DNA of 64,000 bases from Megamerina dolium (taxonomy: Eukaryota > Arthropoda > Insecta > Diptera > Megamerinidae), in contig OY978529.1 of assembly GCA_963854835.1 (NCBI GenBank), positions 45,454,821 through 45,518,820 of the forward strand, read 5' to 3'. The position numbers were made by a program, and so were the translations under genes. Of this stretch, positions 44,837 to 56,720 are shown one piece after another. Each line of letters opens with the position of its first letter. Position 1 is the stretch's first letter. A model generated the notes under the pieces. That model worked only from the letters and a program-made list of their open reading frames with translations, made no database searches and was not told the DNA's origin.

Positions 44837-46609
44837 TGTTATTGTATGTGTCACATATAGAGATATTGTAATTTATTTATTTATATGTAAGTGTATATAC
44901 TTATTTTTCTATAAATAAACTCTCTATCCTTTTAGTTGTACTGTGCATTGTTGTCGTTATGTATTTATGGCTTTTTGATTCTCCATTTCAATTGTTACTC
45001 TTCGAATTGTAAAATTCTGTATCGACTTTGGTCAGATTGAATATAGTTATTTACATAGAGTTGATATATAAATGTTTTCTCCATTTTCATTTAAGCATAA
45101 ATAAATTCTTCAACAACACATATTTGTAACAACTTGATTATTCTACCAAAAAATGCAAATACCTTAATTCTATTATGATCAAATTTGGTCATGAGTTTGT
45201 AAATAATTTCAAGAAAATTAATGACCAAATAGACACTTGGCTAGAAAATCTAGTGTAACTTGTAATTAGTATTATGGCGATCATATTAGAGATGGGATTC
45301 AAAAATCGGTGGAAAAATTGGTTTGAAATTCAATTTGGTCTAAAATGTTTATCTTCTGATTTCATTGCTACTAATCAAGTACTCGTAATAGGGAAGAAAT
45401 TAGTAGAATTTAGATTTAAAAAAAATTATATAAGCCCATTTTAGAACTTGGCACTTTCTTCAACAGTATTGGTCCAAGCGTTCACTCAATAATTCAAATG
45501 AAAAGAGAAATACTATTAGAAGCACTATGTTTATATGAAACATTTTATGGGTAGTACCTAACAGTACATGCCTCTCTTTATGGATATTACAAATGGAAAC
45601 ACAAACTCAATATACCCTCAACTTTTTGAGTGTAGGTTGTAAAAAAATGATGAACTTAATTTTTTTGTGTATGTGTGTATTTATACTTGACTATTTTTTT
45701 TACTCTCCACTATTTATTTTTTGCTCACTTAAATTTAAATGGAAAATTCCAATACCAAATCTATTTGCGGACAAATTCTATTTATAGTATCTATACATAT
45801 TGTATCCATTTATTCCCCCATTTGTAAAGAGGGTATCTATTTTTTGCCCTTAAGCCTTTGTGTCATTGTTTTATCAAACAAATATTTATAAATTTTTTTT
45901 TTATCCTAATTTGTGACGATGATGAAAATATTTTAATGGAAAAATAGAATTCAATGAAATCTAGGTAAGACCACATTTATTAGAAAATTTTGTAGCAAAT
46001 ATAAAGAATAACTTCCGTAATCGATCCAAATTGAAACAAAGGCAATAAAAATTCAGTTCCAGTTTCGTTCTTGGTATTCCTTTTTGCTTTTCTTTTTTTT
46101 GCGTTGTAATTTTCTATAGACTATTACATAATTGATTGTAATATAATCAATTGTATAAAATGAATTTTTCAATTAAATTTTATTGAATCAATTTTCTTTT
46201 GTTTCTAATACTCGACGACAGCGACAGCGACAACGATAATATTGATTATGTTGGCAATAAAGACACATTATGAAAAAATATTAAACGTAATTATAATGCT
46301 CATTGAAATAATACTTCTTTTACATAATTCTCTTTCAGCATTGAATTGAGCAAATATGTCGTCTTTTTTGCAACACCAATAGTATAGATCATGGTTACCA
46401 GATTGATGATTAAATTATAGCTGATAGCTGAGATAAGCAAGTTATATTGGAAAATAAATAATCGGCATGAATATTCAAGCAGTCAGCGCAGGAATTATTG
46501 ATTTGCAAAAATAGTCGAGTTGAATGGGTCTTACAGTGAACCAGTGCAAGACGTAGTACCTAGTGTCAACAAGCGAAGAGCCCCTGCAGTTTTGACCACA
46601 CATCACTAT
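44837..46609. other. A+T-rich non-coding stretch
   Basis: No supported gene. Poly-T runs near 45892-45901 and 46092-46100. Frames are low complexity. Confidence 0.5.
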
Positions 46610-47050
46610 TGTCACGTAGGCTTACGAAGTAGTAAAGAAATTTGACTATCTTGGTCCCAATATTAACTACAATTATGCAAACAAGTGCTACGTTTGACTC
46701 AGTAAGAAGTAGAGTCCTTTCTCTAACAAGGAAATCAGGCTCACATATGATGCTTTGAATTTTCAGGAGAAAATTATCATGAAATATCTTTGGACATATT
46801 TGCATTAGTAAGAAAGTAAAACCATCTGAGCATTAAATTGCAATGGCTTCGCTGGCTCAATCATGCGAGCGATTAGAAAATCAGGCTGCAACCGAGAATT
46901 TATTATATTCGCAACCTACTGAAAGAAGCAGAGGAGGAGGAAAACACAAATTCACTAAGAAGGTCCAAGTACTGGAGAATTTATCAACTTCTGATTTCTA
47001 ACTGGTGGCAGCGAGCGAAAAACTGAAACGGCAATCGTCCAAAATCAATC
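46610..47050 (+). mobile_element. LINE remnant, C-terminal part of an endonuclease/reverse transcriptase ORF
   Basis: In the plus strand EVVKKFDYLGPNINYNYANK (46627-46686) is the conserved YLG..I block. KLQWLRWLNHASD (about 46834) is the RWLGHV.RM block. Further on LLKEAEEEENTNSLRR and LISNWWQRAKN (about 46990-47025) correspond to the GR..RW.D ... NWW..A.DR end. Several stops and frameshifts. Like the other three copies of this group only the C-terminal end is present. The minus frame at 46566-46805 is a shadow. Confidence 0.7.
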
Positions 47051-48935
47051 AAAATCATGCCAAGGAAGTAATTCACTAAGTTTTGTTGGTTTTACAATAG
47101 CCAGTAGTAGAATTATAAGAAACACTGTTAAAAAAACATTAGCTTGTTTGAAAAAACCAACACTTTATTGTACTTAAATGAATATGGCGATTGAAGTACA
47201 AAAATGATCCCAATTGAATACAGATGTTATATAATATCTTTTTCTAGCAACCCTAGTGCGTGTGTGAGTATGAGAGCACATAAAATGAATAAGATTATAT
47301 TTCATTGTTTCATTATATGCCTAAAAGTATGCATTAACAAAAGACTCAATATTGAAGCACCAAGTTGAATCATATTCAGCGGTATGGATCGATTGTACTA
47401 TATTATAGTAACTATCTACGTATACCATGCAGTACACGAGCTAGGAAGTAATGTGGTGACAAGAAACTGGACATTGCACTAGTTTAAAGTAATGCACCGT
47501 GAGTTAGTTGAAAATCAAAATGTTGAACGAACTTCTCTGCGGGTATGACATTAAATATTTCTTTATTTTAATAAAATTTGATAAATTGTAGGTTAAAGTT
47601 GCCTGAAAAATGTACCTAGTTATCGAAGGTGGTCCACCGTGAGACCACTAGAGCCAGTCCTTACCCGATTGGGACTTCTTAGTGACGTTAGATTTCTTTT
47701 ATAATCAGAACACTACTCCTAACGATAGAAAAACTCTCTTTTATAGTTGTGAATTCAATATGGAATACACTACAATGATTTAGTGAGCGGAAGGCTACAT
47801 TGGCGCCTAAATGTCACAGACGGATTATGAAATGAAGTACTCTTTGATATGTTAGTTCAATGTAACTAATAGAGCTGCCATTACTAGACTGAATACGTTT
47901 TGCTGCAGGATATAAAGGCACATCCATACATACGAGCATCTACAATTCATTCAGATATTCTTAATTCTTTTTTTTTTTTTGTTTTCATATTCGAAGTAGC
48001 TACACATTTTTGAGGTTTCATCCGCTTTTCAGTTTATGAAGCATTCCATTTCGTATTGATACTGATTGATGAGAATTAATGTTTGTATTAGCTCTCAGCT
48101 AAAAAGGAATACTCCTACATACGAATTATATGAGTTTGCATTTTAAGTGAGAATGGTAAAAAGGTAAAGTGTCCATATAGAGACATTATTAATACAACCT
48201 TCTTATTATTACAAATTTATTATCTTCTCATCATTGTGTCTATGGAATTGTTTTCTTGTATTCAACCTTTGTATTGGATCATATATGCGAAATTGGGTCA
48301 ATAAGTCCCTGCAGCTCATATGGATTCATTTGAATCGTCCTATGCATAGTTAGTAGTTAAATAAAATTTTAAAAATGCTTAATACTGCAGCGAATATAAA
48401 TACAATTAAATTGAATACGATGGACGGAATTAAAAGTATAGCAGCTGGAAAATCATAATTTTATGAAAATTGCTAAAAAAATCATACATACTGAACCATT
48501 ATGCTTTAATACAAATAACATTAACACAAAATATTTTGCGCATTTAATGAGAAGAGTACAACAGAACAGAGAGAGGAGGCGAAAAATATAGCGAACAAGA
48601 ACAGATTGGAATTTATTCAATTTGTGTAAATCCCTTTATCTACGAAACTTTAACTTTGCTTAAAACGTCCCATAGCGACCATTCTGCTTTAGTAAATCCG
48701 CATAAAATCCCATTTATATATATATAATTTCATTTCATTTCGTGCGCTCACACTCAAGTGATTATACGGATCCACTTTCACTCACTCACTCTTACTCACT
48801 CCTCATTTGTTTGGTGCTTTTGTGAAAAACAGTCACAAAATTAAATTATTCAAAATTCCAAACAATTATTCAAAAGCTGCTGCTGCTGCTGCTACTGCTG
48901 CTGCTGTGCTACTGCCGCTATTGCTTGCTACAAAC
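47051..48935. other. Non-coding stretch
   Basis: No supported gene. Block 47600-47930 is less A+T-rich but unassigned. An imperfect (CTG)n run lies at about 48877-48916. Confidence 0.45.
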
Positions 48936-48937
48936 GA

Positions 48938-49738
48938 AAGGGTGTTTTTTAGAAGTGTGTGACTTTCAGTTGAAATAAAATTGTGAGACTACATAATTTT
49001 TAATTAAGAATTTACTTTCTTAGATAGACAATTTTATGTCATTAGTGTTTTAATATAATTTTGGTCGGATAAATACAATTTTCGACCACTTTTTCAAGCA
49101 ATGTGTGCCCTAACTCGGCTACGGTTCGCACAGTGTTGTCCTCTAATTCATTCAAAGTTTCCGGTTTGTTCGCGTAAAGCAATGATTTAACCTAAACCCA
49201 GAGAAAGTAATCTAGAGGCGTTAAATCTCATGATCCCGGTGGCCACTCGACTGGCTCATTTTGACAAATAACGTGTTCATCAAATATTTCCTACAGTAAG
49301 TCAATTGTTCACGCCCTGTATGTCATGTAATGCCATCCACTTGGAAAAGCATGTCTTCGATTAACATTACATTCAAAATTTGCACGAAATATTTGGCCGC
49401 TTGCATACTTTAAGGACTAGGGATCAACGATTCCTCTGGCCTTAAATTACACCAACTAGTGACGTTTTGTGGTTGTAATGGTACCCCGTGAAACTCTCGT
49501 GGATTTTCTTCATCTCAAATACGACAATTTCGTTTATTGACATATCAAAACTATGAGCCATGTCAACACCACGACCCAAAAATGTGCCCTATCATTGAAC
49601 AGAATATTACGATAAAACTGAGTTTCAGTTTTCACGAAATGACAAAGCAAACTGAGCACAATTGATAACATCCTTGCCAGACCAATTTGTGATCGTTTAA
49701 TCGTTTTCGGAAAATTGAATCTCTAGGAAAACACCCTT
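48938..49738 (-). mobile_element. DD41D (rosa-type) mariner, N-terminally deleted, both ends present
   Basis: The left end is AAGGGTGTTTTTTAGAAGTG from 48938. The right end read inward from 49738 is AAGGGTGTTTTCCTAGAGA. The right flank is TA (49739-49740), the left GA. The minus strand gives FYRNILFNDRAHFW (Asp 1 block, about 49610-49575), MLFQVDGIT (Asp 2, about 49360-49330), and DLTPLDYFLWV (Asp 3, about 49230-49195), then SLLYANKPETLNELEDNTVR and LGHTLLEKVVENCIYPTKII. The distance from Asp 2 to Asp 3 is 125 nt, one base short of the 126 expected for DD41D. The N-terminal DNA-binding half is missing, and many stops occur. Confidence 0.82.
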
Positions 49739-49740
49739 TA

Positions 49741-51077
49741 CTTATATTACTATATATGTTCCTTATAGTATGTATGTGTATACTTCCTTCTACTGTTACG
49801 AGCTCACGGTCATCGCCATAAAGAGCCCCCAGAATGAATAGAAAAAGAAACAGAAAATGAATAACTCCTTTGGCAGATATTAAAATATGTCTTTGTGTAT
49901 GTACATAAATATATATATATAAATTTAAATGTGTGTAAAGCGGAAATTCTATATTCGACACAATCCAAATATTATCGCACCCACTTTCACTTTGTTCAAT
50001 CCAAAAAAAAGCAAAAATTTTGTTTGAAAATCGCTAAATAAGAAAAGCAAGAAACAATGGTGAATTAAGGAATAAAGTAGAATAAAATAAAAAAAAATAA
50101 AAAATAAAATACTGTCAAATTTAATAATGTCGAAGTTGAGATAGTTCGCAATTCGCGCTTTATGGGTCATTGAGCTTAAATGTCAATAGAAGATGGCGTG
50201 TTAAAGTGAAATAGAGCTAAATAAAAAGCGTACAAGCAAATATCGTAAAGTGCACAAAATTGCTTTATAAAAAGTAGTCGGATGAAATGGAGGAAATGTA
50301 GAAAGAAATATGCTTTATTAAATGGCATAAATGATGTTATACACAAACATTAGAAATATTGTACGAGTATGTACATATAAATGAGAAAAAATGAAAGAGT
50401 CACGTAATAGAGTTTATGTTTGTATTTTCAAGGATTATGCTTTGGAAATGAGAATACTGCGCAGAGAATATCATATTTTCCGATAATGATTTCATTTTGA
50501 AGAATATGTGCATTTATCACAAATTTAACTTATTAAAAGTCAACGCAGAGATCATTAATTTAAAAGTTAATTTAATTTGAAAATCCTGTATACAAAATCC
50601 AAGAAATTAGTAGTAGTGTTCATAACGATTTTTAAAGAGGACCAGAATACAACTACCTTTGTTATTTAACTCTAAATGACACATAGAATATACTAACCAG
50701 TTGTTGAGATTCCGTTGGCGATGCATCAACGTGTTCTCGTGGAAAATAAGCCAATGGTACCTATTACGGTAGTTGAGGGAATCACTAAGCAGAATGACAT
50801 CACCACCAATTTATCATAATTCAACTGACGGCAATCGTTTTTGAGTTCACAAACTTGGCCACCTTCAACCCAAGATTATTGAAGGAATCCTAGGTCAAAC
50901 GTTTTGACGCTTCCCTAGCATGAAGCAGAATTATCTGAGGTACTATTGTGGCGCTTTTTACTCTTTTTGGAGAGAAGTGTGGACAACATATTTCTTCTTA
51001 TCACATCTTGACGCCCTGCTTCTATTAAGGTGATAAAGGTCTAGAGCCTAATATGGCTGATGTCATTTTTGCATTAG
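49741..51077. other. Non-coding stretch
   Basis: No supported gene. From about 50690 the sequence becomes less A+T-rich and leads into the open frame below. Confidence 0.4.
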
Positions 51078-51389
51078 GAAGTCACACTGCCTTCTACTTT
51101 AACAGCTTACCACCATGCCCTACAACGTGAATGGAAAACAGCATATTGCTTGGTTTGGCGGGTTTATGACCCCTCATCCCTGTTTATTTTGGACATTGCT
51201 CCAGTTGATGGTCCTCCGCTCATAATGAGCTTTACCTTGCCAATCGGGTCTGCAATCAGGCATATGGAGATCTCTCCAGACTGTACCGGTACCGGATATA
51301 TTTCCTTGCTGGTAGATGCTGGTCCGACTCCTCCAGCGGATTCGGTGTTAGAATCCCTTTGGAGTTTGGGTTACAATATTCGAAATATA
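51078..51389 (+). other. Unrecognised open frame, protein-like composition
   Basis: After a TAG at about 51075 the frame is open for about 104 codons to the mariner-type end at 51390 (the frame itself continues to 51446). It reads EVTLPSTLTAYHHALQREWK, TAYCLVWRVYDPSSLFILDI, APVDGPPLIMSFTLPIGSAI, then ISPDCTGTGYISLLVDAGPT and PPADSVLESLWSLGYNIRNI. The composition is balanced and less A+T-rich than any neighbouring non-element DNA. There is no ATG at its start. I do not recognise the family. The opposite strand is also partly open. It could be part of an exon, of a retroelement, or chance. It appears to be interrupted by the 51390 element. Confidence 0.25.
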
Positions 51390-51752
51390 CAGGGTGATTT
51401 TTTTAGAGTTGCATACATATGGAAATCATGGAAGCGTTTGAAGTAAGTAATCTTGAATCTCCATTTTTTTATTACATTTTCCCATATATGACACTGCAAT
51501 AATTAATGGTGGGATCATATTGGCTTCCCAAAAGCTTCACTATTTGTTGATTTGTTCTTCAATGACTTCAAGTAGACTAACAAAAATAGTCTAGAGATGT
51601 GAAATCACATGATTTTAGAAGCAGAGATCCATATCAGAATATGAATTTGATATCAAACACTTTCTTCAATAAATCGATGCTTTCATCACCAGTATGACAT
51701 AGGGTACCGTCTTGTCCACTACTTTTGTTGGATAATAAATAGATCAACCCTG
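51390..51752 (-). mobile_element. Short DD41D-type mariner derivative
   Basis: The left end CAGGGTGATTTTTTTAGAG follows a TA (51388-51389). The right end read inward from 51752 is CAGGGTTGATCTATTTATT, with TA outside (51753-51754). On the minus strand LLKSCDFTSLDYF (about 51622-51584) resembles the third-Asp block PPRSCDLTPLDYF of rosa-type transposases, and ENVIKKWRF...FKRFHDFHM near the end resembles the usual C-terminus. No N-terminal part. Decayed non-autonomous copy. The right end is weak. Confidence 0.5.
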
Positions 51753-51795
51753 TAAGGCTATTTTTTTTTTTTTTTTTATTTATAAAGACGACTAA

Positions 51796-51806
51796 AGCTA
51801 TAATTA
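51796..51806. repeat. SINE target duplication, left copy
   Basis: AGCTATAATTA, repeated exactly at 52176-52186 on the other side of the SINE. Confidence 0.85.
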
Positions 51807-52175
51807 AAAAATAAATAAATAAATATGTGGCACATAAAGCCCCAAAGGGCTCATTAGCCGAGCTTCTCTTCCATTACTGTTGTGCGTCTTAAATTTTAGA
51901 CAATATTAGAAGGGACCTACTTATTTTAGCCGATTCCGAACAGCAGAACACTTGTGACATCACTTTTTCTGAGCTTTGTCACAGAGTTCTTTAAGAAGCT
52001 TTTTCATGGCAAGTTGTTACTGTCGGAAGAATTGCCAATTGCTTGCCGACAGGTGGGTACCGTTCGAAAGAATAATCTTATCGATATTAAATTTGTTATG
52101 CATCAGCCGGGGATTGAACCACGACCTACAGATCAGAAGGCGAACACACTAACCACTGAGCTACGGCACCCACAC
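51807..52175 (-). repeat. Full-length tRNA-derived SINE with target duplication
   Basis: On the minus strand from 52175: the tRNA-like head GTGTGGGTGCCGTAGCTCAG (box A) and CTGTAGGTCGTGGTTCAATC (box B), then the body CGAACGGTACCCACCTGTCGGCAAGCAATTGGCAATTCTTCC..., AACTCTGTGACAAAGCTCAGAAAAAGTGATGTCACAAGTG, GTTCGGAATCGGCTAAAATAAGTAGGTCCCTTCTAATATTGTC, and the tail AGCCCTTTGGGGCTTTATGTGCCACATATTTATTTATTTA. An exact 11-bp target duplication flanks it. It is the best reference copy of the family here. It would be transcribed by RNA polymerase III and copied by a LINE enzyme. Confidence 0.92.
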
Positions 52176-52186
52176 AGCTATAATTA
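52176..52186. repeat. SINE target duplication, right copy
   Basis: AGCTATAATTA, identical to 51796-51806. Confidence 0.85.
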
Positions 52187-53393
52187 TAATACAATATTTG
52201 AAAAGAAAAAAAAAACCCTCATCAAATTAAAATGCACATGATTTTACTTTGACACATCCGCTTTTATAACAGTTATACTCGTATGTATTGACAATTAATA
52301 TACAATTTATATGTTATATGTTTATTTTTTCTACTTTTTAGTGTTGCAATATTGTATATATTTATACTACATATATATGTGGTGCATGGATGTTCACACA
52401 TACAAATGTGCTGGTGTGCATGTAACTAGTTGAATGTTCGTGTTATACTACGTAACTAGTAATGGTAATTGAATATTGAAAATACAATATGTGAAAAAAA
52501 TATTAAACAAAAAAATCGTGTGAACATTTATAACAGAAGAATATAATAAATTACGCTAAATTGTTTTATACGCCTTTTTTGTTTTTTTTTTTTTGTATGT
52601 ATATTTTAAAGCATGTTGCAATTTATTTGATTTTGTTTTTTGTTTCCATCCTTTAATTATTTTGAAGTTTGTATTGTATTTGTAATGCAATTTTTTGTTT
52701 TTGTGTCTGCTATTCAACAATTTAATTTGAACTTTACACATACATTCAAGTTGAATTTTTCTCTCTTTATTGGCATACAGTGGTGCAGTCGCATAACCCA
52801 TTTATTGCGAGAGCACAACACTTACATACTAATATAAAAATAAATATATTCCCGAAGATAATTAAAATAATGCCCTCACTACTTTTAATTGTGTGTGTTC
52901 ACATTATTCACAGGGAACACCTTCCAGCCATATGTATGGATATGAATATTTATAAAAACAAAAACAAAATTAAAGCAATTTATCGAATAGTGTTAAAGTA
53001 ATAATAATAATACATTAATGGTACATATTGGTATTGCGGGTGCCGTAGCTATGTTTGTAAGTGCGTTGCTTTTGTACGGGAGAGAAAAGAAATGGCCACA
53101 TTTGTGTTGAAAATGAAATAATTATGCAAGTTACTGTTTTCCATATTTGTCGCGGCATTTCGCTTGTGATTTAGCTGTAGTCTCAAATCGATTTTGTAAC
53201 TGAGTCCATAATACCTTCTGTTGCTTCTCCAGTTTTTCCGATGTAGGTCTTGCACATCTGTAGACCTATTCATTGACGGATATGGCTCGATGACCAGGGA
53301 CTCAGCACAGTTCTATACCGTGTTATTAGATCGATATGTTTAACATCATCATATGTACTCTATTGCTTCTACTGTTTTCAACTAATATATGTA
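52187..53393. other. A+T-rich non-coding stretch with a small SINE head fragment
   Basis: No supported gene. GCGGGTGCCGTAGCT...GTAAGTGCGTTG at about 53037-53068 matches the first 30 bp of the SINE head. The rest to 53300 is unassigned (a minus frame of 74 codons without domain). Confidence 0.4.
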
Positions 53394-53965
53394 CAGGGTG
53401 ATTTTTTAGCAACTTTCTTTTTGGCAACACTGTTCTTTGGTAGTTCAGCTGTTTTCGTGTAACATGTTACTGTCAAACATGTTCAGTTTGGTCTATAATT
53501 TAACCATGTATCGACTTACAAACGAACAATGCTTGCAGATTATTAAATTTTATTATCAAAATTCATGCTCGGTTCATTCATTCATTCATTTTATGGACAG
53601 TTTGGGCGACCTTCTGAGGTTCCGAATAGCCAATCTTGTGACTAAATTTCGCACCAAATTTACATTATTGAACATTAGATCACCAACACGCATACATAGA
53701 GTGCGGATAGAGGAAAATATCGCAGCTATATCCGCCAGTGTTGTTGATGACCGTGAATTATCGATTTATTCGTGAGATATTTGGGAGGACCCAGCGTATG
53801 AACCATTTGAGGCGCAACCGTGGTCAAAATTTACATGAAATCATTTTTAAACACTAAATTACATAGATCGTTCTATCGACTCAAATAAAGATTTCGTAGA
53901 TTACTCTAAATTTTATGTGTGTTTTTTTTTAAGTCAAATCCGAAGGCTCTTAAAAAATCACCCTG
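53394..53965 (+). mobile_element. Minimal DD41D mariner derivative (both ends of the transposase joined)
   Basis: Terminal repeats: CAGGGTGATTTTTTAGCAAC from 53394, and read inward from 53965 CAGGGTGATTTTTTAAGAGC; the outer 15 bases are identical. TA lies on both sides (53392-53393, 53966-53967). Inside, a frame starts at the ATG 53506 (MYRLTNEQCLQIIKFYYQNS) and runs through IANLVTKFRTKFTLLNIRSP and RVRIEENIAAISASVVDDRE, the DNA-binding half of a rosa-type transposase. A stop follows. Then MNHLRRNRGQNLHEIIFKH with TAA at 53855-53857 is the extreme C-terminus. The whole catalytic domain is missing. So it is a 572-bp non-autonomous derivative with intact ends. Confidence 0.9.
53506..53857 (+). 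pseudogene. DD41D transposase pseudogene, catalytic domain deleted
   Basis: About 88 codons of the N-terminal domain up to a TGA at 53774-53776, then about 25 codons equal to the last residues of the family. The N-terminal piece holds the helix-turn-helix part expected to bind the terminal repeats. The block between GDLLRFRIANLV and the family's usual spacing is altered, with a small insertion or mutation around 53580-53620. If transcribed, the first part could make a DNA-binding fragment without catalysis. That is speculation. Confidence 0.85.
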
Positions 53966-53967
53966 TA

Positions 53968-56524
53968 TATATATGTAAATATTGTACCAATTGCTAGCTA
54001 AACCGCATACTTCAACAGACGAAATTTTACACACAAAATCAATTACGCTATCTTACCTTCTTGAATATGTATATATACATAATGTTTATATACATGTATC
54101 TGCATATGTATATAGAAGAATGTATATTGAGATACAATGGATTTGTTTTAATTGTTGTTTACTTGCTTTCTCTGCTCTTCTTTGCATTTGCTGCTGCTGT
54201 TGTTGTTAATATTCAACCAAAAACCAAATATAAACTTTGATAATAACTGAAATGAAAATCAATGCATTTTAACATTTGATTATGTGCAACTGTATATACA
54301 GTATCACCATCAGCAAGTAAAACCTACTTTAGTCTGCTGCTCACATGCAAATATTTTATATGAAATGCTTTCATGGAAAATGTGCTTCAGAAGCAGTTTT
54401 TTTTTATATGAAATAGTGATCCTTGGCCGGTTTTACAAAAAATCCCAAAATTCAAAACATTTCCTTGAAGTGCAGCATATAAAAGAACAAAGGCAGTCTC
54501 TCTTTTAAGTACCGTCTTTCGATTAAACTGTGCACACATCAAATTATTGCTTATTATATTTACTTTCCTATCATAAAAAGAAAAACGACTGCATCCTCTT
54601 TCAAAGAAGCGATAGATTAAGTTTTTAGAATGTTATTTCATTTTCATTATATGTAGGTGGTAGCTAATTGCTGTGAGAAGCAACACAAAAATCATATATT
54701 GTTCTATCCTTGAGGGTAGTCATCATTATTAACTTTGTCATTCTCTTCACCTCCATCTCAATATGTATATATTGCTTTCGAAACAATATACTGAATGGTA
54801 TCGACGTGCATACAGCTGCCATTATCACACACACAACTACAATATTAATATCATCATAATCATCATTATCATCACTATCAAACAGTATCAAATCTTTGAG
54901 TATCAATATGAGCAACGATTTTTTTCTTCAGTACGAATACTAAATAAGTTGGAGTGCTAAATAAGTACGAGGTATTCTCAAGAGCTCCCTCTTCTCTGTA
55001 TATTGTGAAATAAAATATTAAAACGGCATGTGTGATTGTGTGATATGAATATTAAATATAACAATACTAGAGAGTGCTTCATAAATGATGATAACGGTGG
55101 GGTGATGATAATGATAACTTTTCAATGAAAATCAATATGTAGAAGAAGAGGTGAAACTGTGTGCGTACATGTTACATTGTCAAGTACTCATATGTTAGTA
55201 GGGATATGATTTGGCAAACCAATTGGCAAACCAACATATTGAATTCAAGGCAAAGAAGCTGCATACCATAACTTAATCATTCTCACTCACACGAACTTTA
55301 GCTCATCTTCGGATAAGTGCATCAGCATCAGCATCTGTAGAAAATCTGAAAATATATAAAAAAATATAGATTACATGTCAGTTGTTAGTCTATCTCTCTC
55401 TCTCTCTCTCTCCCTCCCGTACTTTCTTCTTCTATCTGTTGCACTGTTTGTACATTAGCAAAACTCTTAGTCATACGGTCGATATGAAATAATCATTCAA
55501 CGAGTTTGAATTTAGCTTAAATATAAGCCAAGTCAGTCAGTTCTTCTATAGAATCTTTGAATTTTAAAATGAATGATAATACTTCCCTTATACGAGTGCA
55601 GATACTATATGCAACATAGAAATAGTTCGTTTAGAGGGTAAACAAAATTGATTGCTTGCCATTTACGCGTTCCGCATTCGACATTTGTATTGGTGAAATG
55701 AAAGGATTTGGTCTATGATATACTTACTTGCAATGATGGATCTTCTTCATTTCTGTTGACTTTCTGCTAGTAACCTTTTAAGTATGAAGTTAATACATAA
55801 GCTTAGATACATACTTGCGCACATACACAGACACAATTCCATTTTCATGTGTAAGTATGTACACTACTACTATACAAATATGTTGAAGTGGCTGGCGAAA
55901 AATGATGGCACTGCACTCTTGATGCTTAGCTTTTAGCCAATTCATTTGTAATTTTGTTTAAAGGCGGATGGAATGAAAAGAAGGAAGTAAGGAAAAAGTG
56001 AGAGGAAAAACATTTGTAAAGGAATGAGGAATATGATCAAAATTTGTGAAATGCATAACGTTGCGTTGCTGCTGAACTGTATCCCTTTATGACTTCAACT
56101 GGCACGGGAATCATGAAGAATAATGTGCGAGTGCTTGAGAGCGTTGAGAGAGAAAACTTAAATTAAACAAAGTAAATATTATTTTTTCACGCTTTTTCAA
56201 TTTTTCAGTTTTTACTTCATAATTTCGATACTACTTTCTTTTTGTTGCCAGTTCATTTCTCATTTATATTATTGATTGTTATTTTTCATGTTTTTGTCCA
56301 TTGTGATCTCCCCCGAGATCAAGCTGATGCAAACCACAATTATAAAACGGAGGGTATAATGTACGACAAAAACAGCTATGCATAGTCGACATCTGATTTG
56401 ATTGACGGGCTTTCTTTTATGAATGTGGACACGGCGAATAAGGACGACCTCCTATGCGTTGACGCTCAAGACATGGACAGGGCGGTGATTGAGACTTCTC
56501 ACTCAATAGATGCGAGGGGAGATT
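53968..56524. other. A+T-rich non-coding stretch
   Basis: No supported gene. Holds a (CTG)n/(TTG)n mix at 54188-54208, an (ATC)n mix at about 54850-54880 and (TC)n at 55393-55412. A block at 56370-56520 is less A+T-rich and could belong to the LINE remnant that follows. Confidence 0.5.
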
Positions 56525-56720
56525 CTTAGTGGAGTTGAAATAAATCTACACTACTCCAAAGCAGCTTCCACTGTTATGATTTTTCATTTTAGCCGTCAAT
56601 CGGAGGCCATTGCGTTAATCCAGGAACGTGGGTTCTGTACGATACGATAAGTGGAATTTATTCACCCAAAAATGGAATAAGTGGCCTTTCATACAGGTAC
56701 CTTATTAATCACCATCCCGA
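56525..56720 (+). mobile_element. LINE endonuclease remnant (R1/I/Jockey-like ORF2 start)
   Basis: The frame at 56532 reads VEINLHYSKAASTVMIFHFS, then RQSEAIALIQERGFCTIR and a stop. In R1/I/Jockey LINEs ORF2 starts with an apurinic-type endonuclease having LQ.NL..S..A......L, then a gap, then ALIQEPW; the ALIQER..F piece with its metal-binding Glu fits. Later words that might continue the domain (after 56860) are too decayed to be sure. The endonuclease would nick the target to prime reverse transcription. Confidence 0.55.
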
